From Ignelater luminosus (lineage: Eukaryota; Arthropoda; Insecta; Coleoptera; Elateridae), in contig VTPC01005999.1 of the NCBI GenBank assembly GCA_011009095.1, positions 127,019 through 191,018 of the forward strand: a stretch of DNA of 64,000 nucleotides, in the 5' to 3' direction. Position 1 is the first letter of the stretch. Every line of letters begins with the position of its first letter. A program made the position numbers and the translations under genes. Positions 10,871 through 22,883 of this stretch are shown here, one piece after another. A model generated the notes under the pieces. It was given only the letters and a program-made list of their open reading frames with translations, searched no databases and was not told where the DNA came from.

Positions 10871-11348
10871 CAGACATTGGAAGTAACGCGTTACTTGTAA
10901 TTAATTACATTTTTCAGTAACGCTAAAGGTAACGCGTTACTTTATAAAGACCCAGTAAAGTAATTGTAACTAATTACAGAAAGCGTGTAACGGTAACGAC
11001 TTCAGGTCGTTACTTTTGCGTTACTTGAATAATCGATTTTCAAATCAGAAAATACATGTTTTCATATTGTGTAATTCTAAGAGTTGTACAGTAAGCTTAT
11101 ACAAAGAAAAATTAATTAGAATCACCTTGCATTTTGATGGGTTCTAAAAAGTTTTTCTTTATTTTCTTTATAGAATCAAAATAACTGACAGTAACGGTAA
11201 AGTAACTTAGTTACATATTTGCAGGAACTGTAATGGTAACTAGTTACTTTTTAAAATCAAGTAACTGTAATTGTAACTAATTACATTTTTTGATAAGGTA
11301 ACTGTAACTGTAACTAATTACTTTTTTAGAGTAACTTTCCAATGTCTG
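10871..11348. mobile_element. 478-bp hAT-type MITE with exact target duplication
   Basis: The left end reads CAGACATTGGAAGTAAC and the right end, reverse-complemented, CAGACATTGGAAAGTTAC. The flanks carry the identical 8-mer TTGAAAAT at 10863-10870 and 11349-11356. Both subterminal regions are arrays of GTAACT/AGTTAC units (e.g. GTAACTGTAACTGTAACTAA near 11299), typical of hAT elements with AGTTAC-rich ends. The interior has no transposase frame. It lies in the spacer between the synthetase and AP-4. Confidence 0.85.
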
Positions 11349-14300
11349 TTGAAAATACATTATGTTAAATGAAAAGTTAAATTTTAAAATTGCATTTACT
11401 CAAAAACATAAAACTGTAACTTAGATCATTACTCCCATGTACCCTTCAAATATAAAATTGGATTAGCTTGTAAGACACTTCATAATTTCAGTTTTGAAAA
11501 TAATTGGATACAATCATTTCCTATAAACAGAAAAGTTAATTCTATTGGGTTTCAAGCTGTCAATGTAGTTTAAAGAATATCGCCAAGAAATTATTTTTGC
11601 ATATTTGTCACTTAAAACATATGCATCATCAACAATGTCTCACAATAAAACTAAACTCATTCATAACTAGAAAAAATAGGTCCTACAGCCAAGGCCATAG
11701 ACAAGGGAGGTTTTAGAGGTCTGAATTTTACAGTATCAAAGATGATTGTCTGGAGTAGTAAAAACAAAAATCGAATAGTAGTCTATGATCTATCTTCCAA
11801 GAATATCTTTGGCCATACCTGAAGATTTCCTTAATCCACATAAAATTGCATTGCTGGCATTTAAAATTGCTGCAGATGCTGGAGTCATTTAAATATTTTG
11901 AAAAGGCTAAGCCTTACACTCACTTTTTTAGTATTTGGAATGCAATCTACATAAGTAATTACAGGCATAAGGTGTCTTTTGCATGTGTCAAAAACAACTG
12001 ATTTTAAAACACAAAAATTTGAATCGCGATTCCCTGGTTCAAAAATAACATTTATGATACTACTTATAAGACATATTTGGAATGGAATGTACAGTTTTTT
12101 TTCCATAAATAATGTCGCAACACAAATTGAACAAATTATGAAAAATAATTTTGAATTAACTAGGCAAGAATGCATTGTGATTTTAAGGAATTCATTTTGT
12201 TTCATTAACACTTAGTCAGATTTTCTGTATTTGATTATTCTTTAAATTAAAAGAATTTGTTCCAAGATTATTTATGGAAAAAGTTGTACATAAGGTTGGT
12301 AAAAATAAAAATCGTTATTAGTTATATATCAAGTAAATTGATTTATTGAAGTATTTTGTGTAATACAAGCGACACAACATAAGTATAGTCGAAGCAAGTA
12401 AATTTTAATTCATGTGCAGTGAATATCTTTCGACCAAAAAAAAAACAATAATAATAATTATAATAAAAAAACAAAATAAGTGAAACTCTTTTACTATTTA
12501 ACTTTTATTATAGGAAGCACAACTTTCACTGGTAAGGAAGTATGTGTCACAATTATTAATTTCATCCATAATTCATTCAGAATATTATGTAATAGGTGTA
12601 TTTACAATATAAATTACAAAACTAAAATCAAACTTAAGTAACAATTAATTAGTACTGAATCGAGTGTATTATAAGTATCAGGTGTGAAAATCAATAACTG
12701 CCATCACTGAGCGATGATAAATTAATGTGACACAAACTTTTATTTAAAGGGTTGTATAAACATAAACATCTATTTTAAAAAGAAACAGAAAACTAAAATT
12801 ATTTTATAGTTAACACTAAAACAATACTGAACAAAATGACAACAGTATTATTCAGATCACAAAAGTTTATTTCCACATGTACATTATGCATGTGAAGTGA
12901 ATAATAACTGACATTTACAAGAAAATCATTTTTATTTAATTTAGCGATAGATTATTGCCGCTACCTTAAATAAAATTACATAACATTTTAGTGTTAAATT
13001 ATGAGAAGTACGCAATAAACAGGGGCAGGGTGGGGGCAGAGGGTACAGACTTCAGCTCATTATCCTGCACGCAGTTTTCTAGAGTAATTATCAGTATCTA
13101 TAGCAAAATGCAAAATCTAAATTACCAGTACATTATTAGTTATTATCAATTTTTTATATAAATACAATCACAGTAACAAACGGGAACCAATTTTTTTAAA
13201 ATAATTTTTAAGTGAATTACTTTTCACGATGTACACACATGCTGATCCAATACAAATTAGTAAAATGTTGCTGATTATTTTTTAATAATAATAATAATAA
13301 TAATTTATATAGAAATTACTGTCAATTTACTAAAACACTCAGTCCTGTAGCAAGTTATGTTCTTTGTTAATTTAGAAAAAATCAGAATAAAATAATTTCT
13401 TTTTAAGAGCAAATTTTGTTTGTTCCAACATTTTAAAGTTTAAGACCGAGTGTTTTGATCCCACATTAATCATTGGATTTTTTATAAAATACCAATAACT
13501 TGATGCACATAAAGTATCACCTTTTAATAGTATAAACTTGATTGTTTTAAATTTAAAAGGAGATACATGAAATTTTGAATGAAATTTAGAACAAGTCAAT
13601 AAATGCATTATTTTTAAATTTCCTGAGTTCATTAATTTTCTAATAAAACATATTTGATCCACAAATTGTTCTAATAGTAATCAATTTTACTTTATTTACT
13701 AAGGTCAACAACTCTAAGAAGAAATTTTGAATAGTGGCAAATTTTGTGTGTAACATGTACCTTTTGTTCTATTTTATGCATTTTAGTCTTTTATCACACA
13801 TATTTGAAAACAAAATCATTTCTTCTCAATTCTCAAACCTTATAATAACATGCCATTCAGAATAACCCAATCTGCAGAACCGATAAACTGAAAAACGTAC
13901 ATTGGTGATTGCAAATTATATACAACTATTAATAAATCACTGATGTAAGTTTTTCATTTCGTAGGTTACGTAGATCGGGAAATTTCTTGATGGCACGTTA
14001 GAATGATTTGCTTTACAATATTCAAACTATAACCTTTTGGTTCTTATCCATGTATGATAAGAACAAAATAATTAGAACATTTGTAATGAACATTATTTAA
14101 TACAGGATGCATAAAAGATATATTTTAGAGTAGGTTATAGGTTTTTTCGTTTATTAAGATTTATCAAGAAAACTCTGCTTTTACCCTCATCAAATAAGAT
14201 TTAACCTATAAATCTTCTAATAACTACATTATTAATAAATCTTAATTTAAAAAACAAATAAGCCCTGAAAGAAAATGTCCACGTCTATAAGGTTTCTCAA

Positions 14301-14394
14301 GTAGCAATAAGTACATGTAAATTATTCGAAATAAATTTTATTCAGTCATAGTAATTTAAAATGTCATAAATAAAAACATAGAAATTGATATTAA
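11349..14394. other. AT-rich spacer, possibly distal 3' UTR of AP-4
   Basis: No protein family was recognised. Overlapping sense and antisense frames at 11885-12215 have AT-driven composition and no visible domain. A (TAA)n microsatellite lies at 13283-13304. Because AP-4 reads leftward from 16583, part of this could be a long 3' UTR, but nothing in the sequence proves it. Confidence 0.35.
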
Positions 14395-14876
14395 CCCCTT
14401 AATGACATTATTTTTCAAAACATCATTTTTTATTACAGATTCTTGAACACCCAAGTATTAATTTAGAAACACATAAAACCTTATTTCTTAAAAAGATAAA
14501 TTTATCAAAAAAACTATAAATCCACAACCCAATTTAACTCGTATGGAAATAAACGAGACTATTTTATGGAATATAACCATGCTTTACATCAAATTTACAA
14601 AATAATGCTCATTTATCTTTATGTTTCTCACTAGATCATATGTACTCTAAACAAAAATAAAAATTCACATGTCCGAAATAGCTAGAGTTATGGATTTACA
14701 AGTATCAAAGTAAAAAAAATCGTTACTGATTGAGATACATTTATAGCCAATATACTACTCAAATAATTTAGATCAAGCAAAAATACAGATATGAATCTTT
14801 ACAAGAGTTAACTCGGGTTAGAGGAGAGAGAAGACAAGCTCAAAACCGAGTATACTCAGGTTATGCCATTTAAGGG
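14395..14876. mobile_element. 482-bp TTAA-flanked (piggyBac-type) MITE
   Basis: TTAA at 14391-14394 and 14877-14880 flanks an element with inverted ends, CCCCTTAATGACAT on the left and CCCTTAAATGGCAT on the right (reverse-complemented). TTAA duplication plus CCC-ended repeats is the signature of the piggyBac superfamily. The interior is non-coding. The TTAA flanks are short, so chance similarity is not fully excluded. Confidence 0.6.
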
Positions 14877-16582
14877 TTAATATAAGAAAACCAAATTAAA
14901 ATCTTCCCAGGAAATTTAAGATGTGGTACATTTATAAGGAAATTTAAAATTAATGTTATCAAGTTTGTTTTGAAAGTTCTTTCTTTTTTTAAATTTTGTT
15001 ATCCAATGTCTTACAGTTCCTAAAGATACCATTCCTAAAAAATACTTACACAGTGTCACAATTATCAGTACTGTCCCAAAAGAATGGAACTATTTTTTCA
15101 AAACATCTTCTTCTGTATTGAAGAAACTCATAGCACACACATGCATACAGAGTGGGGCGTACATTCGATCATCCATCATTTCTTTTTTATTTTAAACTAA
15201 CACATTCATATAGATAAATTACTCCACAGATTTTGTTTTCAAAATACACAAGTGAGCGAAAAATGTCTTACATTCATAAAAATCTAAAAGCATTCAGCAG
15301 ATTATATTAATAACTTCTACATTATATTACTATTTAAAGTGTGGCAATAAGCCTGCTCACATAACCGAACCTTAACTAACTTTCTTTTAATATTTATACA
15401 TAACGAAAACAATAATATTCTCAAACATGATCGTACGTATACCAAATGCTGTGTTATTTACACGATAAAACATATTCTTAGAATAAAAAAAACAACAAAC
15501 AAATGAAGAAAAGTAAAACTGAACAAGTACACCCAAGTTTTATATTCTCTCGAGAGTGCTAAAAAGTACGCTACCTTCTATGACCACATCTACCCTAAAT
15601 AATATATATTATATATGTATATATGTACAAAAAAGGAACGAAATGTTGCGCTACGCTTTCTAAATTTAATAATAAATATCATTTTTGGCGCTTCAAATAA
15701 AAACGAAACTCTTACTCTTTCACTCTTTCCTTTCGCACTTGCTTTCATACAGTCTCTCTTATATTAAGTAACAAAATTAAAAACGTCATGATTTAAAATC
15801 TTACATAGTAAAGCTACTCAAATGCACACAGAAACTGGAGTTAATAATCACATTTCAACACAATTTCGAAGTTTAAAAATTCATTAAATAAAACTTTTAC
15901 AAACTATCAAAATGAGAATTATAACCTCAATTTATACAGTTTTTTGAAAACGAGAATTAAATTAAAGAATCACAAGCACATAACCTTAATTTTGTTTTAC
16001 ATATATGTATCAATATCATAAATAAAACTAATAACAGAATAAAAGGTTACGCTATGTATTATTTCTTATATTTTAATTTAGTAAGAACTAAAACTAGATT
16101 TTGTACTCAATATAATGGTATGGTTTAAACATACATAGTATATTTAAAATAATAATTTACTATTGCTACAATTAACATACACATCCTTTCATAGAACTTA
16201 CAAATAAACAAATAATAAATTTCGATCAATTTAGAATAATTATTTTTTTAAAAAGTTTTATAATTATTTTTTGTAGACTTCGAGTTTGTATACCTTAAAA
16301 TAAAGGATTCTTTTATTAAAAACTTCAACTGACCAAATTTCTGTGTGCATCTTTAGCTTTTTGTTAAATACATAGTGACTAGTAGAGTTCTGACTTTAGA
16401 ACTAGCTAATATACGAGATTCATACCTAAAGAGATAGGAATGCAGTCAGCCCTCCACTAGACAAAAAAAACTTAAAAACTAATGGCGCGCTCGCACGCCT
16501 AACGTCATCTACATTTGCTATAGTGGAATCCTAAAACCACTACCTATTCGCTACAGGGTTTGGTGTAAAGATTGGTGTGTAA
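14877..16582 (-). other. 3' flank / probable 3' UTR of AP-4
   Basis: AT-rich DNA directly downstream of the AP-4 stop codon at 16583. Several AATAAA-type signals occur on the minus strand (for example TTTATT near 16311), so the mRNA end cannot be fixed by eye. No other gene is seen. Confidence 0.4.
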
Positions 16583-17520
16583 TCACGACGCCTGTTTAAC
16601 AACTATAACGCCCGGCCGCGACTGCTGCTGTAATTGTATAGACGGCGTGTGGAACTCCAAAAATTGGTTCATTTCCACTTTTAAGACGCGATCCGGTGTT
16701 CGCGTCGTGGTTAGTGCAAGGGGCACTTCTTGCGTGTGTTGGGGTTCTTCAGCAAACATGTGGTCGCCTTCTAGATGGCGAATGGCTTCGACGATGGTTT
16801 CTAGATTTTGGCGGGATGTATTGGCAACGTATAAACGACTGGGTGCATTTTCTTCGTGCGGCGTGTTGGGGGATGGTAGGCGTTCTACTTCCACTTTGGG
16901 TTCGGCCTTTATGGCAGCTTCCAAAACAGACGGTAGCCTTTGTTCTGGAGATGGTTGCGGGCTTGGTGAACGAGATGGTGGGGGCGAACATACGACCGTT
17001 TGTGTATGTCCGACGGGGGGTAAACTGTCTGCTGTCACAACCTGAATAGAGAAAAATTCAATAATGAAAATGTAGAAGATACAAAATCTGATCAACTATA
17101 CTGTACAACTATAAGTTTACAAACCTGCAGAGCAATGTCTTCAGTTTCTTCGGTGGCTGACAGCTGGTAAATCTGCTGTTGGTATAATTGATTTTCCAAC
17201 TGTCTTATTTGCTCTTCAAGAACTACACGTAGACCACGTTCACGATCCAGTTGTCTTCGCAACTCGGACGGAGACTCAGATGGTTCGACAACGGCTACAG
17301 ACATAATATTTACGGGTTCTGCATTCATACCATCCAAACAATCATCGACGTTAGTATCGGGCAAAATTACTTCGGTTTTGCGTTTCTTCGGGGGCAATTC
17401 TCCAACATCGTGCTGTTGCTGGTTTACCAATCGTTTTAGCTGACAGTTTTGTGAGAGCAGTCGCGTTTTTTCTTGCTCCAATGAGTAAATGTATTCTGCC
17501 GTTTGTTGAAGTATGGCAGC
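16583..17520 (-). CDS. crp: Transcription factor AP-4 (bHLH-leucine zipper), last two coding exons
   Basis: Nuclear bHLH-leucine zipper factor that binds CAGCTG as a homodimer. Two exons are readable on the minus strand: 17520-17125 (132 codons, phase 0 at both ends) and 17041-16583 (152 codons plus stop), separated by an 83-nt GT-AG intron. The first begins with HLH helix 2 and the first zipper (AAILQQTAEYIYSLEQEKTR, then LLSQNCQLKRL). A basic PPKKRK stretch (possible nuclear signal) and a second zipper (LRRQLDRERGLRVVLEEQI, RQLENQLY) follow. The last exon has a Ser/Pro-rich segment, two sumoylation-type sites (IKAE, LKVE) and the conserved block SRQNLETIVEAIRHLEG shared with vertebrate TFAP4. 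The gene is partial here: the basic region and helix 1 must be encoded upstream (higher coordinates) and were not found. The acceptor TTTCAG at 17521-17526 shows the exon boundary. Drosophila orthologue: cropped. Confidence 0.93.
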
Positions 17521-19423
17521 CTGAAACAAAGAATTATCTTTTATTAATCAATAAATACCGTTGCGTCTACACACACGCCCCCCAAAAAGTACGACGATGA
17601 TTTCGAGCAGAATGAAAAGTTCTCTAAAAAGTGGTGCCTCATTTTTGATATATTTATGGAGTATCTTGGTTATTATTAGAGAAAACGAGGGGGTTTGGAC
17701 CGTACTGTTCTAACTTCAAATTGATTGGTGAAAACGAGATTTTGATCTATTGTTTTTCTACTACAAGCACAAATTCAGAATGCCTCATTTTCTTGAAATT
17801 TTTTTCCCGTTTAAATAATGAAAGCGGTTACAATAGATTTATGTTAGGTTATTAAATTATTATTATTATTACTAGACAATATGGATTACGGACCTATTTA
17901 AAATTTGCCCGCCTTATAATCCTCGAGTTACGAGAAGGTATTTAAACAGTTTTTCAGTAATAATATGGTCTGATATTTTATTTTCAAAATTGCCGAAAAT
18001 ATTTAATAATAGAATAGTAGACCGTGAAAACAAAAATGCGACGGTATGCGGTTTTTTTTTGTTAAACAAACCACCAATTTAAATTGTTTGTTTACATATT
18101 TAAAGAGGAGGATGCACCATAATGGGTTATAAAATTATCCAGACCCCTGACCATCACACAATCCAAAATAAAAAGGTATCCATATCCCGCGCTAATTATT
18201 AGGTGTATTATTTTTATTACTAGTAGAAAAAACATAAGCTTTGCTTTTTATGCAATTATCTGCTATTACAATCAAATTCTATAAGTCAGACATGAATAAT
18301 TAATAAAACGGCGCAATAACCCTTTATATAATAACAACAAAGAATTTAGCAAATTCGCAGATTAAAAGATTACGTTGATCATAATTTGCACTTCGCAAAA
18401 ACCAGTATGGTAAGTTTATTCTATAAATAGCTTGAATAGAGTGCCTGACCGTAACGTGCTGCTGCTGCGTTCTGCTTCTTTGGAATGTTGAACTACCCAT
18501 TTTCTCTTTTGAGTGTACCCACAATATTATAACCCGAGTTTACACCTTTAGCAATGAAGTAAATCTTCTTACCATACATGATGCATTTTGTTAAGGAATT
18601 TCTCGATAGAATTAATTGGTGATTATGAAATTTTCTATAATACGCTATTCCAAGAATAATTTTATTTAAAATCGTGATATAAAAGTGTTGCATAAACTTT
18701 CAAATCCTGTAATTATTTTATAGCTTAACTGCAATAAAAAAACTAATGAGTATACCGCCGTTCTTACAAATTGGTTAAGCTCTTTTAAGAAGACTCTTCC
18801 CCAGAACAAGTTTTTATAAAACTTTCGTCTTTGTTCCAATCTAGTGACTGCATATAATTTTAAAAATCAAGTCCTCCTATTAAATATTACTAACGGTGGG
18901 GAAACGCATGGACACAGAGTTACAAAAGTTGAAGAACGAAGGTCGGGGAAAACTGATCAAGCCACAAAGGGTTTGGTCGAATTAAAATAGATAGACAATT
19001 ATAACAAAACGTCAACCGGAAGATAACAGCAGGCGGCGTAAATTACAAGGAAAAATATATCCATAACTTTCTCTATTAAATGCATGTGTTGTTTAAAACT
19101 TTCTGTTGGTCGATCCAAACGAACTCAAATTTAATTTTTCCGACGTAAATCGATACAGGATTATTTAAACTAGAAACGGCTTTATGTTGTGATCGGCCAT
19201 CATCATCGTCACCATCATCAATGAAATAACGTGGTCTGCGGAAGATGCGATCGGATTGTAGCCGGGCTAGCGTGGATAATGGCATGTTGTGTCTACGGTG
19301 GCAGCGGTTGTTACATAAACACGTACTCGGCCGTGCATTTCTATTTTAAGAACGCTTTTCACACAACCACGTGATTAACCTTGGCCGCGGACGGCGCCAT
19401 CGCGCTTGTTTTGTTGCCCATGT
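17521..19423. other. Intron of AP-4 adjoining the helix 2 exon
   Basis: It begins with the polypyrimidine/AG acceptor of the AP-4 exon. No upstream bHLH exon was recognised. A GC-richer patch at about 19190-19460 includes CACGTG (19368) and then CAGCTG (19424), which looks regulatory rather than coding. Confidence 0.45.
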
Positions 19424-22400
19424 CAGCTGTTTGATTTTTATTTTTGCCATATTTGTTGCGCAACTCTTTCTGTAACAAGGGAAGGTCGCCAAAGGTTGTA
19501 TGTGTGGAAAATGCAGAAACTACCCTTTAGCTTTAACGCCTAGACACGATAGCGTTTATTTTGCACGCGAAAGCCTCTTATACTATCTGCAAAACGATCT
19601 GAAATAAAATAAAATAAAAGTTGATGAGGAAAAACAAAACACGAAGAGTTGATAACAAAATGTCGCGCAAAAAGCGCGATGGAATGCTGCCTCTTCAAGG
19701 TCACGGCCGCGAGTTTTCGCGCTCTCGTTCAAGGTACAGCTGCGACTACGTCGTTTGCAACGAACGGGTATACCTTTTAGCACACCTGTACTACTAGGTT
19801 GATTTTTAAATAAAGGAAAGGATGCATCTGTTGTTCCTTGAAACCTGTTCCACCACAATGTTCTAATTAACTGACCTGCGTCCCATAATATCTATTGTGT
19901 CATACTTTTTTTACGATAACCATCTTGATATTTTATTAATTAGAAGATGATAGGGTTTTGTTTTTTCTGTATTTTACTAATAATAACATTTGTTTCGATT
20001 TTAAGAACCTACGGATATATAAAGTGGGTTCAGATTAGATAATCAACGAAGGTTGTAGAGATTCGACCCCTTAATAGGTCAGAGAATTGTTGAACTCCTA
20101 CTGAGCTCTTCAATTTAATGGAGTCCCCTTCCTTTCTAACCGCATTAAACAAGCCGTATAATCTGATGATTTAAATAATATAATCATAAATAATCTATCA
20201 TGTCTGAATGTTAATCTATCAATCACTTCTGTTTCCTTTTAGAATAAAAAAGCAAAGACAAAAGGAAATGACTTGTTAGATGTGTGTATATTAACACATT
20301 AACACATGAAAATCATACTTTTCATAAGTATTGAGAAAACGGTAAGGGAACGATGGTTGGCAAAAAATATTAACATAACAGTGGCGTAACTTCAAATATG
20401 TGGGTCCTGGTGCACCCTAAAGAAAGAAACTGAAACTTGAAAGTCAATTTGCTGAATTTTTTAATGAAAGTACAGATAATGTACCCATAACTTTCTTTAC
20501 GTTAAAATGAAGATTTTGAGACAAATTGTAAAAGTTCAAAAAACTGCTGTTTGATTATTGATACATCAGTATATGAGCATACTAACCAACTTCAATCGAT
20601 TTCCTTGAGTTTAGAGTGAAATCTAGTCAAGCAAAGTAACTGGTACAACCGACGGTGTGGCGTGTAACTATACCTCAAATATGGCTGGCTAACCACGAAT
20701 GACCATGAAGTTAAAAAGAGTGTAAAAAGCTAATCTATCTTTCCATTTATAGTATTAATATCTTCTTTTTTGCTTGATCCCTATAAAGCTGTGAGCACTT
20801 GGCCACAGGCCACTGATTGTACTTACGCTAGCAGTTGCATAATGTTTCCAAAACAAGAACCAACTAACAGAACAATAAATCTGAAAATATCGAATATACA
20901 CCAGAAATTGAGTCCTATATTTCATTTCATTTCGTAAAATTTTCGAGAATTCAGATTCTACAACAGATTTTCCCAAAAAGTTAAAAGCATTCGCTCAATC
21001 ATGTACACTTGTAAGCCTTTTATCAGGTTTTGTCCATTGAAAAAGATGACAAAATCTAAAGTCGCCGATGTCGATTGACAAATTTTGTCCACAAAACTTA
21101 GAAATTGGCCTATCTAATAAGGGAAGAGCACTTACGGAGTGCATCTGATTGGTATAAGTTTTGTTTATTTTAATGATCTTATTTATGTATGTAATCGGTA
21201 TTCCGCGATGAACGATAAGATTGAGAAACTTCAATGGGCCTTTAGCGGTCTAATAATATCAGCCAACGTTTTGCCACACGTTACTCCATTTTGACGCATA
21301 AACAGCTGACTTCAATTCAAGCTAATCCAGTCTGAGATATAATCTTCAGAAGACACTATCATATCTTGGCATTTCTTACCAAGACTGATTACTTTTTGAT
21401 TTTTCATAAGATCCTCCAATTTCTTTTTGGCTATTTAATCTAGAAGAATTAAAGTGAACTGTTTTAACATTTCCCAAATTGTATGGGGAAGCTGGTTTTC
21501 AGTCTGTTAAAAATGTATGCATACAAAATGACCTATTTCAACATTAACAAAAACATTACTTGTGTACATGTCCGTTTTCTTGTTTTTCTAGATGTTTTGG
21601 ACAGGCTCCAATTTTTGATCTTCTGTAAAATTTAAATTGCATGCACGAATAAGACACACTGAAACCTGAAAGAAAGAACTGTAACCCCCAAGTAATCATC
21701 TTATATACTTTTGTTGTTTCCTCAAAACTGGGCATTTGATTATAGTTGCTTCCAGAGAAAAAAAGGTCAAAATCAATCACTATCTTGTTTGGTTTGATTC
21801 TAGAAGTAAATCTTTGTTTGATATTACATACGTTTTTTATGGTGTTCAAAAATAACAAAATCAAGCTTGTTTTTGAATGGGATTATATGATTTTCTATGA
21901 CTTAGGAGCCCATTTATTAAGTAAATCAAGTCGAAAGGAATAAGTTAAATTGAGTTAGGTTAGGTTTTGCTAAGTTAGGTAATGTTGGATCATATTAAAT
22001 TAAGATGTATACTGCAAAAGTTAATTTTAAAGCAACCTGGGTTTTAGGATAATTATAAATTGCTCTTTAGAATTTATGAAGCTTGATAGTGATTGACCCT
22101 AATGATGATTATTACCTTTCTAGCAGATATTTGAGAGAACTTTACTTAAATTCTTTTTTTGTACAATGCAATTAGCCCAGAATTTCAATTTTTTTATTAT
22201 TTGTGAAAACAACTTTCTGTTTTCCATAAAAAGTAATCCTCTATCTCTACCATACTGTAAGGTTTTTAAAAAGCTCTTCTATCGGTTCGTTGTTCCTTTT
22301 ATAATGCCATGCTGCGTTACAAGTCGTGCGATACCGTGACAGGCTTGGGGGCCCCAACTTGGCAGCAGCTGCCGGCAAAACAGGTGAAAGACCTAGAGGT

Positions 22401-22829
22401 GCATCCGCCATAATGCGAAGAGAAGTTCAGCGAGGGCGTTTAAAAAACCTATAAGATAAATGTGACCCAGCAACAACCGCGAACTTGTCGCGGTTTTAAA
22501 ACGAACAGGTATAAATATAATACATTTTTGCGTGTTCACGGTGGGGTTGGAATGCTGCTCTTCTACTGATACACATTGAATCTGAGAACTAGAATTTCCG
22601 TTACTTTAGAAAGGTCTTTTTCTCGTAGGGAATTCTTCAAAACGAGTCGCTTAATCCTTTATCGTATTTTTATTTATTTTTTTTCTTTGCTGTTGTATGT
22701 ATTGTTGTATATGTATACTGCAGAAGGAAAAAATCAATCTGGGATCAGTTAGTTTCCTAGGAAAAGGAAGTATAACCGCCGAAAAAGAGCACGCATAATG
22801 CGAGAACCCAAGTAAGGGTATTCACCCCG

Positions 22830-22883
22830 TGACGTCAGCAGTGCGGGTTTGTGTATTGAGCGTCCCGGCGCCGGATGACGTCA
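22830..22883. promoter_or_regulatory. Paired perfect CRE palindromes in a GC-rich patch
   Basis: TGACGTCA occurs at 22830-22837 and 22876-22883, 46 bp apart, in a GC-rich stretch (22780-22930) that also has CAGCTG at 22893. CREB/ATF-type bZIP factors bind this palindrome. Further perfect copies lie at 30305, 45966 and 47148. This looks like an enhancer or alternative promoter; orientation and target are not known. Confidence 0.45.

Noticed and set aside
11885-12215. Overlapping frames on both strands (108 and 78 codons)
   Set aside because: Composition is AT-driven, no domain or start/splice context; I could not tie them to a transposase.
16572-17049. Two long plus-strand open frames (157 and 117 codons)
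   Set aside because: They are antisense to the AP-4 last exon; GC-rich coding sequence opens the opposite strand. No domain is visible in them.
20379-20420. hAT-like terminus CAGTGGCGTAAC
   Set aside because: No matching inverted end or target duplication was found nearby, so no element can be delimited.
21954-21990. TTAGG-like words (GTTAGGTTAGGTT)
   Set aside because: Only two tandem units; far too short for an interstitial telomere repeat, and such words are common in insect DNA.
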